Below, in pieces: positions 27,263-36,199 of a stretch of 64,000 nucleotides of DNA. The stretch lies in assembly GCF_009707665.1 (NCBI RefSeq), contig NZ_WLZW01000001.1, positions 124,001 to 188,000 on the forward strand. Reading direction: 5' to 3'. Every line of letters begins with the position of its first letter. Positions within the stretch are counted from its first letter, which is position 1. Both the position numbers and the translations under genes were made by a program. The notes beneath the pieces are model-generated. The model searched no databases and had not been told where the DNA came from. It saw only the letters and a list, made by a program, of their open reading frames with translations. Source of the DNA: Planomicrobium sp. YIM 101495. Its GTDB lineage: Bacteria > Bacillota > Bacilli > Bacillales_A > Planococcaceae.

Positions 27263-29023
27263 TTGAGAAAAACTAAAATCGTTTGTACAATCGGTCCGGC
27301 AAGTGAATCACCGGAAAAATTGGAAGCACTGATTCTGGCGGGCATGAACGTTGCACGCCTGAACTTTTCGCATGGTGACCACGAGGAGCATGCTGCGCGC
27401 ATCAAGAACATCAAGGAAGTAGCAGCGAAGCTCGGCAAGACGATCGGGATCCTGCTGGATACGAAAGGTCCGGAAATCCGTACGCACAAAATGGAGAACG
27501 ACGAGATCGAACTCGAAACAGGACAGGAAATCGCAATTTCCATGACAGAAGTGCTTGGAACCGCTGAGAAATTTTCAATCACTTATGATCGTCTGATTGA
27601 AGATGTCAAAGAAGACTCCGTCATCTTGCTTGACGACGGATTGATCGAACTGCGTGTTACGTCAATCGACAAAGCGCATAGCTTGATCCATACAGTCGTT
27701 GAAAACGCTGGTACATTGAAGACGAAAAAAGGCGTAAACGTTCCTGGTGTTTCTGTCCAATTGCCAGGGATTACGGAAAAAGATGCGCAAGATATCCTTT
27801 TCGGAATCGAACAAGGCGTCGATTTCATCGCAGCATCATTCGTCCGACGTTCTTCCGACGTTTTGGAAATCCGCGGATTGCTTGAGAAAAACGGTGGCAA
27901 ACACATCCAGATCATCCCGAAAATCGAGAACGGTGAAGGAGTCGACAACATCGACGAAATCCTTCTTGTTTCAGACGGCTTGATGGTTGCGCGTGGAGAT
28001 CTTGGTGTAGAGATCCCTGCGGAAGAAGTACCGATCGTCCAGAAGAAACTCATCGAGAAATGTAACAGCCAAGGGAAGCCTGTCATCACTGCGACGCAGA
28101 TGCTTGATTCGATGCAGCGCAACCCACGCCCGACGCGCGCGGAAGCAAGTGACGTGGCGAATGCTATCTTCGACGGCACGGATGCGATCATGCTTTCAGG
28201 TGAGACTGCAGCGGGACTATATCCTGTAGAATCAGTCGAAACGATGGACCGCATCGCAATGACGACGGAAGAAGCATTGAACTACAAACAAATCGTTTCT
28301 ACTAGAAGAAAAGAAAAAGAGTCGAATATGACGGAAGCGATCGGTCAAGCGGTCTCTTATACAGCGCTCAACTTGCAAGTGAAGGCGATCATCGCTCCGA
28401 CAGAAAGTGGCTATACAGCGAAAATGATTGCGAAATACCGCCCAGGCGTTTCCATCATCGGCGTCACTTCAAGCGAGGTATCTGCACGTAAATTGTCACT
28501 TGTTTGGGGCGTACAGCCAATCGTTGGGAACAAAGTGGAATCTACGGATGAACTACTTGAATCAGCTGTGGAAGAAAGCTTGAACCACGGTTACGTGAAC
28601 TACGGCGACCTTGTTGTTATCACTGCAGGTGTCCCAGTTGGACAAGCAGGCACAACGAACTTGATGAAAGTGCATTTGATCGGTGATGTTCTTGCGAAAG
28701 GGCAAGGCATCGGAAAATCATTGGCACGCGGTAAGACACTGGTCGTAGGTAGCGGAGATGAAGTTTCTCCAGAAGATGCACAAGGCCGCATCCTCGTCAC
28801 GATCGGTTCGACGAAGGAAATGATGCCAGCGATCGAGAATTGTGCTGCGATCATCACGGAAGAAGGCGGATTGACAAGCCACGCAGCTGTCGTAGGTCTT
28901 AGCCTTGGCATTCCAGTGATCGTCGGTGTTGACAATGCAACAACGATCATCGAAGACGATTACGAAGTAACGATGGATTCCGAATCGGGATTCATCTACC
29001 ATAGCCGTGCGAGTGTTCTCTAA
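27263..29023 (+). CDS. pyk: Pyruvate kinase with C-terminal PEP-utiliser domain
   Basis: Makes pyruvate and ATP from PEP. 586 aa: the standard kinase body holds [28 protein letters not shown], the [16 protein letters not shown] active-site signature and TATQMLDSM. The extra C-terminal PEP-utiliser-like domain of Bacillales follows, with [18 protein letters not shown] 27263 is the start, after GGAGTGAG and giving [12 protein letters not shown]. An in-frame GTG at 27254 overlaps that ribosome site. Probably co-transcribed with pfkA. Confidence 0.96.
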   Translation: MRKTKIVCTIGPASESPEKLEALILAGMNVARLNFSHGDHEEHAARIKNIKEVAAKLGKTIGILLDTKGPEIRTHKMENDEIELETGQEIAISMTEVLGTAEKFSITYDRLIEDVKEDSVILLDDGLIELRVTSIDKAHSLIHTVVENAGTLKTKKGVNVPGVSVQLPGITEKDAQDILFGIEQGVDFIAASFVRRSSDVLEIRGLLEKNGGKHIQIIPKIENGEGVDNIDEILLVSDGLMVARGDLGVEIPAEEVPIVQKKLIEKCNSQGKPVITATQMLDSMQRNPRPTRAEASDVANAIFDGTDAIMLSGETAAGLYPVESVETMDRIAMTTEEALNYKQIVSTRRKEKESNMTEAIGQAVSYTALNLQVKAIIAPTESGYTAKMIAKYRPGVSIIGVTSSEVSARKLSLVWGVQPIVGNKVESTDELLESAVEESLNHGYVNYGDLVVITAGVPVGQAGTTNLMKVHLIGDVLAKGQGIGKSLARGKTLVVGSGDEVSPEDAQGRILVTIGSTKEMMPAIENCAAIITEEGGLTSHAAVVGLSLGIPVIVGVDNATTIIEDDYEVTMDSESGFIYHSRASVL

Positions 29024-29046
29024 ACCCGAAGAAATGGGGAGTTATA

Positions 29047-29430
29047 GTGAAATGGCTTTTAGTGCTGATTATCGCTGCACCAATCGTTGAACTTGGTCTT
29101 TTGATTTGGGCGGGGACGGAAATCGGCCTGTTCCCGACGCTCGGGCTATTACTAGCAATCGGGCTCGTCGGGGCATACCTGGCACGACGCCAAGGGCTGA
29201 AAACTTACCGGGACATCCAGGAAAGTTTGAGCCGCGGCGAACAGCCGGCGGAGCAGTTAGTGAAAGGGATCTTCATCGTCATCGGGGGATTGCTTCTCCT
29301 GTTGCCTGGTTTCCTTTCGGATCTGGTCGCCTTGACGCTATTTTTCCAACCGACCCAAAAGATCTATCGGCCATTAATTAACAGATGGTTCCAGAAAAGA
29401 ACAAAGAATGCTCGGATTATTGTACAATAA
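29047..29430 (+). CDS. fxsA: FxsA-family membrane protein
   Basis: 127 aa, four hydrophobic helices (about 3-20, 25-45, 75-95 and 96-110) and a basic C-terminal tail. FxsA of E. coli reduces phage T7 exclusion by F when overproduced; its normal role is unknown. Conserved positions such as PIVELGLLIW and LLLLPGFLSDL are visible. The GTG start follows ATGGGGAG. It lies 23 bp after pyk, so it may be read from the glycolytic operon. Confidence 0.85.
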   Translation: MKWLLVLIIAAPIVELGLLIWAGTEIGLFPTLGLLLAIGLVGAYLARRQGLKTYRDIQESLSRGEQPAEQLVKGIFIVIGGLLLLLPGFLSDLVALTLFFQPTQKIYRPLINRWFQKRTKNARIIVQ

Positions 29431-29443
29431 TCCGAGTTTTTTT
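29411..29443 (+). terminator. Terminator after fxsA
   Basis: A near-perfect hairpin CTCGGATTATTG / CAATAATCCGAG with a tiny loop overlaps the fxsA stop codon and runs into seven Ts. Confidence 0.9.
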
Positions 29444-29466
29444 CTTGGAAAAGTGGAAATTTCACA

Positions 29467-29511
29467 AAAACAAGCGTTTTCATTCACAAAACACTCATGA
29501 TTGATTATAAT
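29467..29511 (+). promoter_or_regulatory. citZ promoter with candidate cre site
   Basis: TTCACA at 29483-29488, a 17-bp spacer and a perfect TATAAT at 29506-29511 form a SigA promoter. On the minus strand, ATGAAAACGCTTGTTTT (29467-29483) fits the CcpA cre consensus with two mismatches and touches the -35 hexamer. This agrees with known CcpA repression of citZ in B. subtilis. Confidence 0.65.
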
Positions 29512-29608
29512 GGCATAGTAAGAGTTATGTGCAGAATAAAATTGCCGATAACCCATCATCTGTTTTCGACAGTTTGGTGAATTTTAAATTGCAGAAGGAG
29601 CGATATCA

Positions 29609-30724
29609 ATGACCGCATCAAAAGGTTTAGAGGGTGTAGTTGCAACCCAATCCGCTATCAGTTCCATTATTGATGACACGCTTACATACGTGGGCTACGA
29701 CATCGATGACTTGGCGAACAATGCGAGTTTCGAAGAGGTCGTATATTTGCTTTGGCACCAGCGTCTGCCTAAAGCTGACGAACTGGCAGAACTGAAGCAA
29801 CAATTGGCTGACAACATGTCAGTTCCACAGGAAGTATTGAACCACTTCAAAACATATGACATCCAATCAGTCCACCCGATGGCAGCGCTTCGCACGGCTG
29901 TATCCATGCTTGGTCTATTCGATGAAGAAGCGGAAGAAATGAACCCGGAAGCAAACTACCGTAAAGCAATTCGCCTACAAGCGAAGATCTCTACAGTCGT
30001 TACTGCTTTCGCGCGCATCCGCAAAGGCGAAGAGCCAGTATCACCGAAGAGCGATCTTAGCTATGCTGCAAACTTCCTTTACATGCTTTCTGGCAACATG
30101 CCTGAAGACATCGAAGTAGAAGCTTTCAACAAAGCACTTGTTCTTCATGCTGACCACGAATTGAATGCTTCGACATTCACTGCACGTGTAGCAGTAGCGA
30201 CTCTTTCTGACGTATACTCAGGATTGACGGCGGCTATCGGTGCATTGAAAGGTCCACTTCACGGCGGTGCGAACGAGCAAGTCATGAAGATGCTTACAGA
30301 AATCGGCTCGGTAGACAAAGTCGACGAAGTAATCAATGAGAAATTGGCGAACAAAGAGAAAATCATGGGCTTCGGACACCGCGTTTACCGCAAAGGTGAT
30401 CCGCGTGCAAAACACTTGCGCGAAATGTCCCAGAAATTGACAGAGATTCGCGGCGAAGAAAAATGGTATGATATGTCCGTACGCATCGAAGAAATCGTCA
30501 CTGGCCAGAAGAACCTTCCGCCAAACGTCGACTTCTACTCGGCATCGGTTTACCATTCATTGAACATCGACCACGACCTGTTCACGCCGATCTTCGCGGT
30601 ATCACGTACTTCAGGCTGGCTTGCTCACATTCTTGAGCAATATTCAAACAACCGCCTGATCCGTCCACGCGCTGAGTACATCGGCCCGGACATGCAGAAA
30701 TACGTTCCAGTAGAAGAAAGATAA
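29609..30724 (+). CDS. citZ: Citrate synthase (CitZ type)
   Basis: Condenses oxaloacetate and acetyl-CoA to start the TCA cycle. 371 aa, the short Gram-positive type. Catalytic residues are seen as His in LKGPLHGGANE, His in MGFGHRVYRKGDPR, and Asp in NVDFYSASVYHSLNID. The C-terminal segment includes ILEQYSNNRLIRPRAEY. ATG 29609 follows AGAAGGAGCG. icd lies downstream after a 216-bp spacer that contains a repeat element. mdh, third gene of the B. subtilis operon, is not next to them here. Confidence 0.97.
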   Translation: MTASKGLEGVVATQSAISSIIDDTLTYVGYDIDDLANNASFEEVVYLLWHQRLPKADELAELKQQLADNMSVPQEVLNHFKTYDIQSVHPMAALRTAVSMLGLFDEEAEEMNPEANYRKAIRLQAKISTVVTAFARIRKGEEPVSPKSDLSYAANFLYMLSGNMPEDIEVEAFNKALVLHADHELNASTFTARVAVATLSDVYSGLTAAIGALKGPLHGGANEQVMKMLTEIGSVDKVDEVINEKLANKEKIMGFGHRVYRKGDPRAKHLREMSQKLTEIRGEEKWYDMSVRIEEIVTGQKNLPPNVDFYSASVYHSLNIDHDLFTPIFAVSRTSGWLAHILEQYSNNRLIRPRAEYIGPDMQKYVPVEER

Positions 30725-30728
30725 GAAA

Positions 30729-30851
30729 GAAAAGCGAAGGCTGCCGTTCAGCCCCGACAAGCGCTGGAGTCTTTGCGCATGATGGCGTTTTTCCGCCATC
30801 GTGTGTACAGACGAAGCGACTCAAGGGGTTGGCAGCCGGAGTCTGGACAAC
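30729..30851 (+). repeat. Dispersed ~123-bp structured repeat, copy upstream of icd
   Basis: It begins GAAAAGCGAAGGCTGCCGTTCAG and ends GGAGTCTGGACAA. Its inner part (CCGACAAGCGCTGGAGTC, ATGATGGCG...CGCCATC) closely matches the copy at 47056. The ends pair imperfectly, so the unit can fold as a long hairpin. It fills most of the citZ-icd gap. Confidence 0.75.
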
Positions 30852-30940
30852 GAAAAGCGGTAACGATTATTGAAAATGCAAAGTCATGGGGCTCGCTTGC
30901 TGCGAAGCCCTATGCCTTTGACCACAGGAGGAAATTACAA

Positions 30941-32209
30941 ATGACTAACGGCGAAAAAGTAGCATTGGAAAACGGTGTTTTGAACGTTCCTAACAACGCA
31001 ATCATTCCTTTCATCATCGGTGACGGAACTGGCCCGGATATCTGGAACGCAGCTTCACGCGTTTTAGAAGAAGCAGTGAAAAAAGCTTACAACGGCGAGA
31101 AATCAATCGTATGGAAAGAAGTCTTGGCTGGTCAAAAAGCATTCGATGAAACTGGAGAATGGCTTCCAAAAGAAACGCTTGACGTGATCCGTGAGTACTT
31201 GATCGCGATCAAAGGACCTCTTACAACGCCAATCGGTGGCGGTATCCGTTCATTGAACGTAGCACTACGCCAAGAATTGGACCTTTACACTTGCTTGCGT
31301 CCAGTACGTTACTTCACTGGTGTTCCTTCACCGGTTAAACGTCCTGAAGACACGGACATGGTCATTTTCCGTGAGAACACTGAAGATATCTATGCTGGTA
31401 TCGAATACGCGAAAGGTTCTGATGAAGTTCAGAAACTTGTTTCATTCCTACAGAACGAAATGGGCGTAGACAAAATCCGCTTCCCTGAAACTTCAGGTAT
31501 CGGAATCAAGCCAGTTTCTGAAGAAGGAACAAAACGTCTAGTACGCGCTGCAATCAACTATGCGTTGAATGAAGGCCGCGAGTCGGTAACACTGGTTCAC
31601 AAAGGAAACATCATGAAGTTCACTGAAGGAGCTTTCAAAAACTGGGGCTACGAAGTGGCTGAACAAGAATTCGGCGACAAAGTCTTCACTTGGAACGAAT
31701 ACGATAAGGTCAAAGATGAGCAAGGAACTGACGCTGCAAACAAAGCACAAGAAGACGCTTTGGCTTCTGGCAAGATTCTGATCAAAGACTCGATCGCTGA
31801 TATCTTCCTACAGCAGATCTTGACACGTCCAAGCGAGTTCGACGTTGTTGCAACAATGAACTTGAACGGCGACTACATCTCTGATGCACTTGCTGCACAA
31901 GTCGGCGGCATCGGTATCGCACCAGGCGCGAACATCAACTATGACACAGGACATGCAATCTTCGAAGCGACTCATGGTACTGCTCCGAAATACGCTGGCC
32001 TTGACAAAGTTAACCCATCTTCAGTCATCCTTTCAGGTGTCTTGATGCTTGATCACCTTGGCTGGAGCGAAGCAGGTAAATTGATCACTGCTTCTATGGA
32101 AAAAACGATCGCTTCTAAAGTTGTAACTTATGACTTCGCCCGTCTGATGGACGGCGCTAAAGAAGTTAAAGCTTCTGAGTTCGCTGACGAATTGATCAAA
32201 AACCTATAA
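30941..32209 (+). CDS. icd: Isocitrate dehydrogenase, NADP type
   Basis: Oxidises isocitrate to 2-oxoglutarate in the TCA cycle. 422 aa, close to B. subtilis. The substrate-binding serine lies in [13 protein letters not shown], and [21 protein letters not shown] and [23 protein letters not shown] are family signatures. ATG 30941 is set by ACAGGAGGAAATTAC; the frame upstream to 30773 only reads through the repeat element. A strong terminator follows. Codon choice is markedly biased, as expected for a highly expressed gene. Confidence 0.97.
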   Translation: MTNGEKVALENGVLNVPNNAIIPFIIGDGTGPDIWNAASRVLEEAVKKAYNGEKSIVWKEVLAGQKAFDETGEWLPKETLDVIREYLIAIKGPLTTPIGGGIRSLNVALRQELDLYTCLRPVRYFTGVPSPVKRPEDTDMVIFRENTEDIYAGIEYAKGSDEVQKLVSFLQNEMGVDKIRFPETSGIGIKPVSEEGTKRLVRAAINYALNEGRESVTLVHKGNIMKFTEGAFKNWGYEVAEQEFGDKVFTWNEYDKVKDEQGTDAANKAQEDALASGKILIKDSIADIFLQQILTRPSEFDVVATMNLNGDYISDALAAQVGGIGIAPGANINYDTGHAIFEATHGTAPKYAGLDKVNPSSVILSGVLMLDHLGWSEAGKLITASMEKTIASKVVTYDFARLMDGAKEVKASEFADELIKNL

Positions 32210-32220
32210 TCCAATCTTAC

Positions 32221-32270
32221 AGGGCAGCCCCGAAAGTCATGATCTATGACTTTTAGGGGCTGCCCTTTTG
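32221..32270 (+). terminator. Strong terminator after icd
   Basis: AGGGCAGCCCC(G)AAAGTCAT pairs with ATGACTTTTAGGGGCTGCCCT around GATCT, about 19 bp of stem, then TTTTG. Confidence 0.92.
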
Positions 32271-32432
32271 CGACTGCAGATTCCTTTAGGCATATGATGA
32301 GAACTCATCATCTACGTAAGCATTCATTCCATTAGCTCTAGCCGGGACCAATGGGAAAAAGCCTAACGCTCCATATACTTTTTGAAAAATTATTGCTACT
32401 ATAAAAGTATCATGTAATAGGAGGGAATCGAT

Positions 32433-32903
32433 TTGCAGCTCGGGAAAAAGAGGAAGCTCGGCCGACGCATCGAGGAATTGGAAGTCGGCGAGACATTTGA
32501 ATTGACCGAAAAGATGGAAGATCGTGATTTACTTCTTTATCTTGGCTTGACGAACGATAATAATCCTTTGTACATCCAGCATGATTATGCGGCACAGACA
32601 CCGTTCGAGAAACCGATTGTCCCGCATGCCATGCTGACAGGCATTCTAACTTCAGCCATCTCCAAACATCTGCCCGGACCAGGATCTTACATAAAAGGGC
32701 AGCAATTGACGTTTCATGCACCTGTCTTTCACGATGATACGATCGAGTGCTCGCTGCGGATCGAAGAAATCCGGGAAGAACAGAGAGAAGTAAATATCCA
32801 CGTCCTAGCGAGACTTACTGACGGGACGATCGTGCTGGAAGGTGAAATGGCAGTCAATCCGCCATTCACCAATGAAATTACGGACGGATCTATGAAAGAA
32901 TAA
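32433..32903 (+). CDS. MaoC-like hotdog-fold protein
   Basis: Single hotdog domain, 156 aa, related to MaoC/R-specific enoyl-CoA hydratases. The hydratase motif normally reads D-x-N-P-x-H. Here it is TNDNNPLYIQHDYA, with Tyr where the catalytic His should be, so dehydratase activity is doubtful. Other positions (PHAMLTGILTSAISKHLPGPG) fit the family. TTG 32433 follows GGAGGGAATCG. It lies between icd and phoP, the gap to phoP being 48 bp. Its substrate is unknown. Confidence 0.75.
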   Translation: MQLGKKRKLGRRIEELEVGETFELTEKMEDRDLLLYLGLTNDNNPLYIQHDYAAQTPFEKPIVPHAMLTGILTSAISKHLPGPGSYIKGQQLTFHAPVFHDDTIECSLRIEEIREEQREVNIHVLARLTDGTIVLEGEMAVNPPFTNEITDGSMKE

Positions 32904-32951
32904 GTGTTGATTGTTTGGAAGGGGTTCCAAACTGAATGTGGAGGAACGTAT

Positions 32952-33659
32952 ATGTCTAAGAAAATTTTGATTGTTGAAGATGAGCATTCGATTGCAACAT
33001 TATTATCCTATAATCTGGTCCAGGCCGGATTCGAAACAGCTGTCGCGAATGATGGCCGCAAAGGATATGATCTGGCAGTGTCCGAGAACTTCGATCTGAT
33101 CGTACTTGACTTAATGCTGCCCGAGATGGACGGAGTGGAAGTATGCAAGACACTTCGCCAAAACAAAGTGAACACACCGATCATCATGCTGACAGCGAAG
33201 GATGATGAATTCGATAAAGTGCTCGGGCTTGAGCTCGGTGCGGATGATTATATGACGAAGCCATTCAGCCCGCGAGAAGTTGTCGCGCGTATTAAGGCGG
33301 TACTTCGCCGTTCCGAGACGACGAAAGTACAACAAGACGATGCATCCGCTTCATTTATTTCAGGAAAATTGGAAGTGTATCCGGACCGTTTCGAAGCGTT
33401 CCTGAGAGGAGAGCCGCTCGAGTTCACTCCGAAGGAATTTGAACTGCTCGTCTATCTGATGGAAAACAAGAACCGCGTGTTGACGCGTGATCAATTATTG
33501 AGTGCGGTTTGGAAGTACGATTTCGCCGGAGACACGCGGATCGTCGACGTGCACATCAGCCACTTGCGTGAAAAAATCGAAGAAAATAGCCGCAAACCGA
33601 TCTTCATCAAAACGATCCGTGGCCTCGGTTATAAATTCGAAGAGCCGAAAGCCGGATGA
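32952..33659 (+). CDS. phoP: Response regulator PhoP (OmpR family)
   Basis: 235 aa. The receiver domain (1-120) has acidic residues in IVEDE, phosphorylatable Asp in IVLDLMLPEMDG and Lys in DYMTKPFSPRE. The C-terminal winged helix has the OmpR features TPKEFELLVYLMENKNRVLTR and DTRIVDVHISHLREKIE. In Bacillales the orthologue at icd-phoPR-polA is the phosphate-starvation regulator PhoP. ATG 32952 follows GTGGAGGAACG; the frame from 32904 adds an unsupported tail. It overlaps phoR by 4 bp. Confidence 0.93.
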   Translation: MSKKILIVEDEHSIATLLSYNLVQAGFETAVANDGRKGYDLAVSENFDLIVLDLMLPEMDGVEVCKTLRQNKVNTPIIMLTAKDDEFDKVLGLELGADDYMTKPFSPREVVARIKAVLRRSETTKVQQDDASASFISGKLEVYPDRFEAFLRGEPLEFTPKEFELLVYLMENKNRVLTRDQLLSAVWKYDFAGDTRIVDVHISHLREKIEENSRKPIFIKTIRGLGYKFEEPKAG

Positions 33660-35056
33660 AAGCATTCCGCCACCGTCTTCTCCTTTCACAACTATTTTGG
33701 ACGGGCGCGCTGCTCGCTGTCCTACTCATCGTAGTCGGACAGCTTTTTTCCATTTACGGGAAGCCTGGATACATGGGGGAGGTCTGGCTGATCCTCATCA
33801 TCGTGTTCAGTGTGGCCCTGGTCATAACCGCCTTCTTCGCTCATCGCATCATCCGCACGCACGCGTTGCCGATCGAGAACGTTACGGAGACAGCACTTGA
33901 ACTTGCGAAAGGGAATTACCAGGCGCGTGCATTCGAGAACAGTTCAGGTGCTTCAATTGAACTGAGTACGTCAATCAATATACTGGCGAGGAACTTACAG
34001 GAAATCGCAGCGATCCGCGAAATGGAGCAGGAACGTTTGAAGACGCTGATCGAAAATATGGGAAGCGGTTTGATCATGATCGGACGGCAAGGTTCAATCA
34101 CACTTGTCAACGAGCCGTTCCTGAAAGAATTCAAAGTGAAAGAAGCGGATGTCTATCAGCAGTTTTACAAAGAATTGCCTGTTCCGGAAGAGCTTCAGCA
34201 ATTCTTCGAGGAAGTGTTCATGACGGAAGAACCGGCGAGACAGCAAGTGGAAATCACCCAAGGCATCGTTACGAAGCACTTGAACGTCTACGGCGCACCG
34301 GTCATCGGTTCTCATGAACGTTGGCTCGGGATCGTCATCGTCTTGCATGACATTACGGAGCTGAAGCGTTTGGAGCAGGTCCGCAAAGATTTTGTCGCGA
34401 ACGTCTCACATGAGCTGAGAACACCGATTACATCGATCAAAGGGTTTACGGAGACGCTGCTGGACGGTGCCTATCATGACGAAACGTCGCTTCTCTCGTT
34501 CCTGGAAATCATCCAGAACGAAAGTAACCGTCTGGAAGTGCTGGTGAAAGATTTACTTGAGCTATCGAAGATTGAACAGAGCGGCTATCAAGTAAACGTG
34601 AAGCCGCTCAAGATGGAGACAGTCATTTTACAGGCGATCGAAAGTGTCTGCTTTCGTCTGCAAGACAAAGAGATTGCACTGAAAACTGAGCTCTCACCGG
34701 TCAAAGTGACGGGAGACGATAACCGGCTCGTCCAAGTCATGATCAACTTGCTGATCAATGCTGCGACGTATTCCCCTGAACAGACAACGATTACAATTCG
34801 GTTGTATAAAAATGACAGCGATGCCATCATTGAAGTGGAAGATGAAGGAATCGGCATTGAAGCGTCCGAAATCGGGAGACTGTTCGAACGGTTCTACCGG
34901 GTCGACCGGGCGCGTAGCCGGAATTCCGGTGGTACCGGGCTCGGCTTATCGATCGTCAAGCATATCGTCGAATTGCATCAAGGGAATATCGAAGTCGAAA
35001 GTGAAGTCGGGAAAGGGACGAAATTCATCTTGTCATTACCGCTTGCAGAATACTAA
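33656..35056 (+). CDS. phoR: Sensor histidine kinase PhoR, short form without extracytoplasmic sensor domain
   Basis: 466 aa against about 580 in B. subtilis. Two membrane helices (about 11-32 and 43-62) are separated by a loop of only about 10 residues, so the PDC-like outer domain of B. subtilis PhoR is absent. Then come HAMP (about 62-118), PAS (about 125-235), HisKA with His252 in VSHELRTPITS, and the HATPase with N box INLLINAATY, DEGIGIE, FERFYRVDRA and GGTGLGLSIVKH. Its signal must be sensed in the membrane, by PAS or by a partner protein. Translation is coupled to phoP (ATGA overlap). Confidence 0.92.
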   Translation: MKAFRHRLLLSQLFWTGALLAVLLIVVGQLFSIYGKPGYMGEVWLILIIVFSVALVITAFFAHRIIRTHALPIENVTETALELAKGNYQARAFENSSGASIELSTSINILARNLQEIAAIREMEQERLKTLIENMGSGLIMIGRQGSITLVNEPFLKEFKVKEADVYQQFYKELPVPEELQQFFEEVFMTEEPARQQVEITQGIVTKHLNVYGAPVIGSHERWLGIVIVLHDITELKRLEQVRKDFVANVSHELRTPITSIKGFTETLLDGAYHDETSLLSFLEIIQNESNRLEVLVKDLLELSKIEQSGYQVNVKPLKMETVILQAIESVCFRLQDKEIALKTELSPVKVTGDDNRLVQVMINLLINAATYSPEQTTITIRLYKNDSDAIIEVEDEGIGIEASEIGRLFERFYRVDRARSRNSGGTGLGLSIVKHIVELHQGNIEVESEVGKGTKFILSLPLAEY

Positions 35057-35137
35057 AACGAATCTTTACATCTCGTTAACATGTTCTTCATAATCGGTTG
35101 CTATAGTGTAGTAGAACCCCTTTCAACTTCATATATG

Positions 35138-35172
35138 GAAAAAGAGTCCTCCCCGGGCTCTTTTTCTATTTT
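35138..35172 (+). terminator. Terminator after phoPR
   Basis: GAAAAAGAG pairs with CTCTTTTTC around an 11-nt loop and is followed by TATTTT. It ends right before the hflK promoter. Confidence 0.8.
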
Positions 35173-35173
35173 G

Positions 35174-35202
35174 TGAAACTATTTCACGATTGTTCCGTAT
35201 AA
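35174..35202 (+). promoter_or_regulatory. Sigma-W-type promoter of hflKC
   Basis: TGAAAC at 35174-35179 and CGTATAA at 35196-35202 are separated by exactly 16 bp, a perfect match to TGAAAC-N16-CGTA. It lies 32 bp before the hflK start. Confidence 0.8.
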
Positions 35203-35233
35203 CTACTATACATAGAAAAAGGGGGAACTAATT

Positions 35234-36199
35234 ATGAGTACAAAACGTGTATGGAGCATCATCGGCTTGTCCGTCGCAGGCATCTTGCTGCTGATCGCAG
35301 TCTTCACCTCCTGGTATACCGTGGATGAGTCGGAACAAGCGGTCATCATCACATTCGGTGTCGCCAACGAGACCGTGACGGAGTCCGGACTGCATTTTAA
35401 ACTGCCGTGGCCGATCCAAAAAGCGGAAGTGTTATCGAAAGAGACGTACAGTTTGCAATTCGGCTATGATAAAACGGTAGACGGAGAAATCACCGGCTAT
35501 GACAAAGAGACGAAGATGATCACTGGAGATGAGAATATCGTCCTTGCTGACTTGGTCGTCCAGTGGAAAATTGCAGATCCCATCAAATACTTGTTCAACG
35601 CTGAAAACCCGGAAGAAATTCTTCATGACGCAACTTCTGCATCGATCCGCTCGATCGTTGGCAACTCGCTGATCGACGACGCATTGACTTCCGGAAAAGC
35701 GGAAATAGAAATGGAGACACGGGACTTGCTTGCGAGCCTTATCGAGAAGTATGATATCGGGATTTCCATCTCGACCGTGCAGCTGCAAGACGTAGAACTG
35801 CCAAACGAAGAAGTACGTGCAGCGTTCACGAACGTGACGGATGCACGGGAGACGATGAATACGAAAATCAACGAAGCACGTAAATACGAAAACGAGAAGC
35901 GGAACGGAGCACTCGGTGAACAATCGGCGATCCAGTCACGGGCAGAAGGGCAAAAAGTGGCACGTACTGAACAAGCGCGCGGAGATGTCGCCTTGTTCAA
36001 CGAATTGTATAAGGAGTACACAGCAAGCCCCGAAGTAACGCGCCAGCGACTTGTCATGGAGACGCTCGAGGCTGTGCTCCCGAACGCGAAAATCTACATC
36101 ATGAACGACGAGGGCGGGACGATGAAGTACTTGCCGCTCGAAGGGTTGAATACAACACCGGTTCCACCGGTCACTGAAGAAGAAGGGGGTGGCAACTGA
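35234..36199 (+). CDS. hflK: HflK, SPFH-domain membrane protease regulator
   Basis: One N-terminal membrane helix (about 8-28) followed by an SPFH/band-7 domain facing outward (ESEQAVIITFGVANETVTESGLHF) and a helical region (about 210-270). HflK with HflC forms a large cage around FtsH in E. coli and modulates its proteolysis. The Bacillales role is inferred. The proline-rich acidic tail PPVTEEEGGGN is short. ATG 35234 follows AAGGGGGAAC. The sigma-W-type promoter just upstream suggests that the pair is made under envelope stress. Confidence 0.9.
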   Translation: MSTKRVWSIIGLSVAGILLLIAVFTSWYTVDESEQAVIITFGVANETVTESGLHFKLPWPIQKAEVLSKETYSLQFGYDKTVDGEITGYDKETKMITGDENIVLADLVVQWKIADPIKYLFNAENPEEILHDATSASIRSIVGNSLIDDALTSGKAEIEMETRDLLASLIEKYDIGISISTVQLQDVELPNEEVRAAFTNVTDARETMNTKINEARKYENEKRNGALGEQSAIQSRAEGQKVARTEQARGDVALFNELYKEYTASPEVTRQRLVMETLEAVLPNAKIYIMNDEGGTMKYLPLEGLNTTPVPPVTEEEGGGN

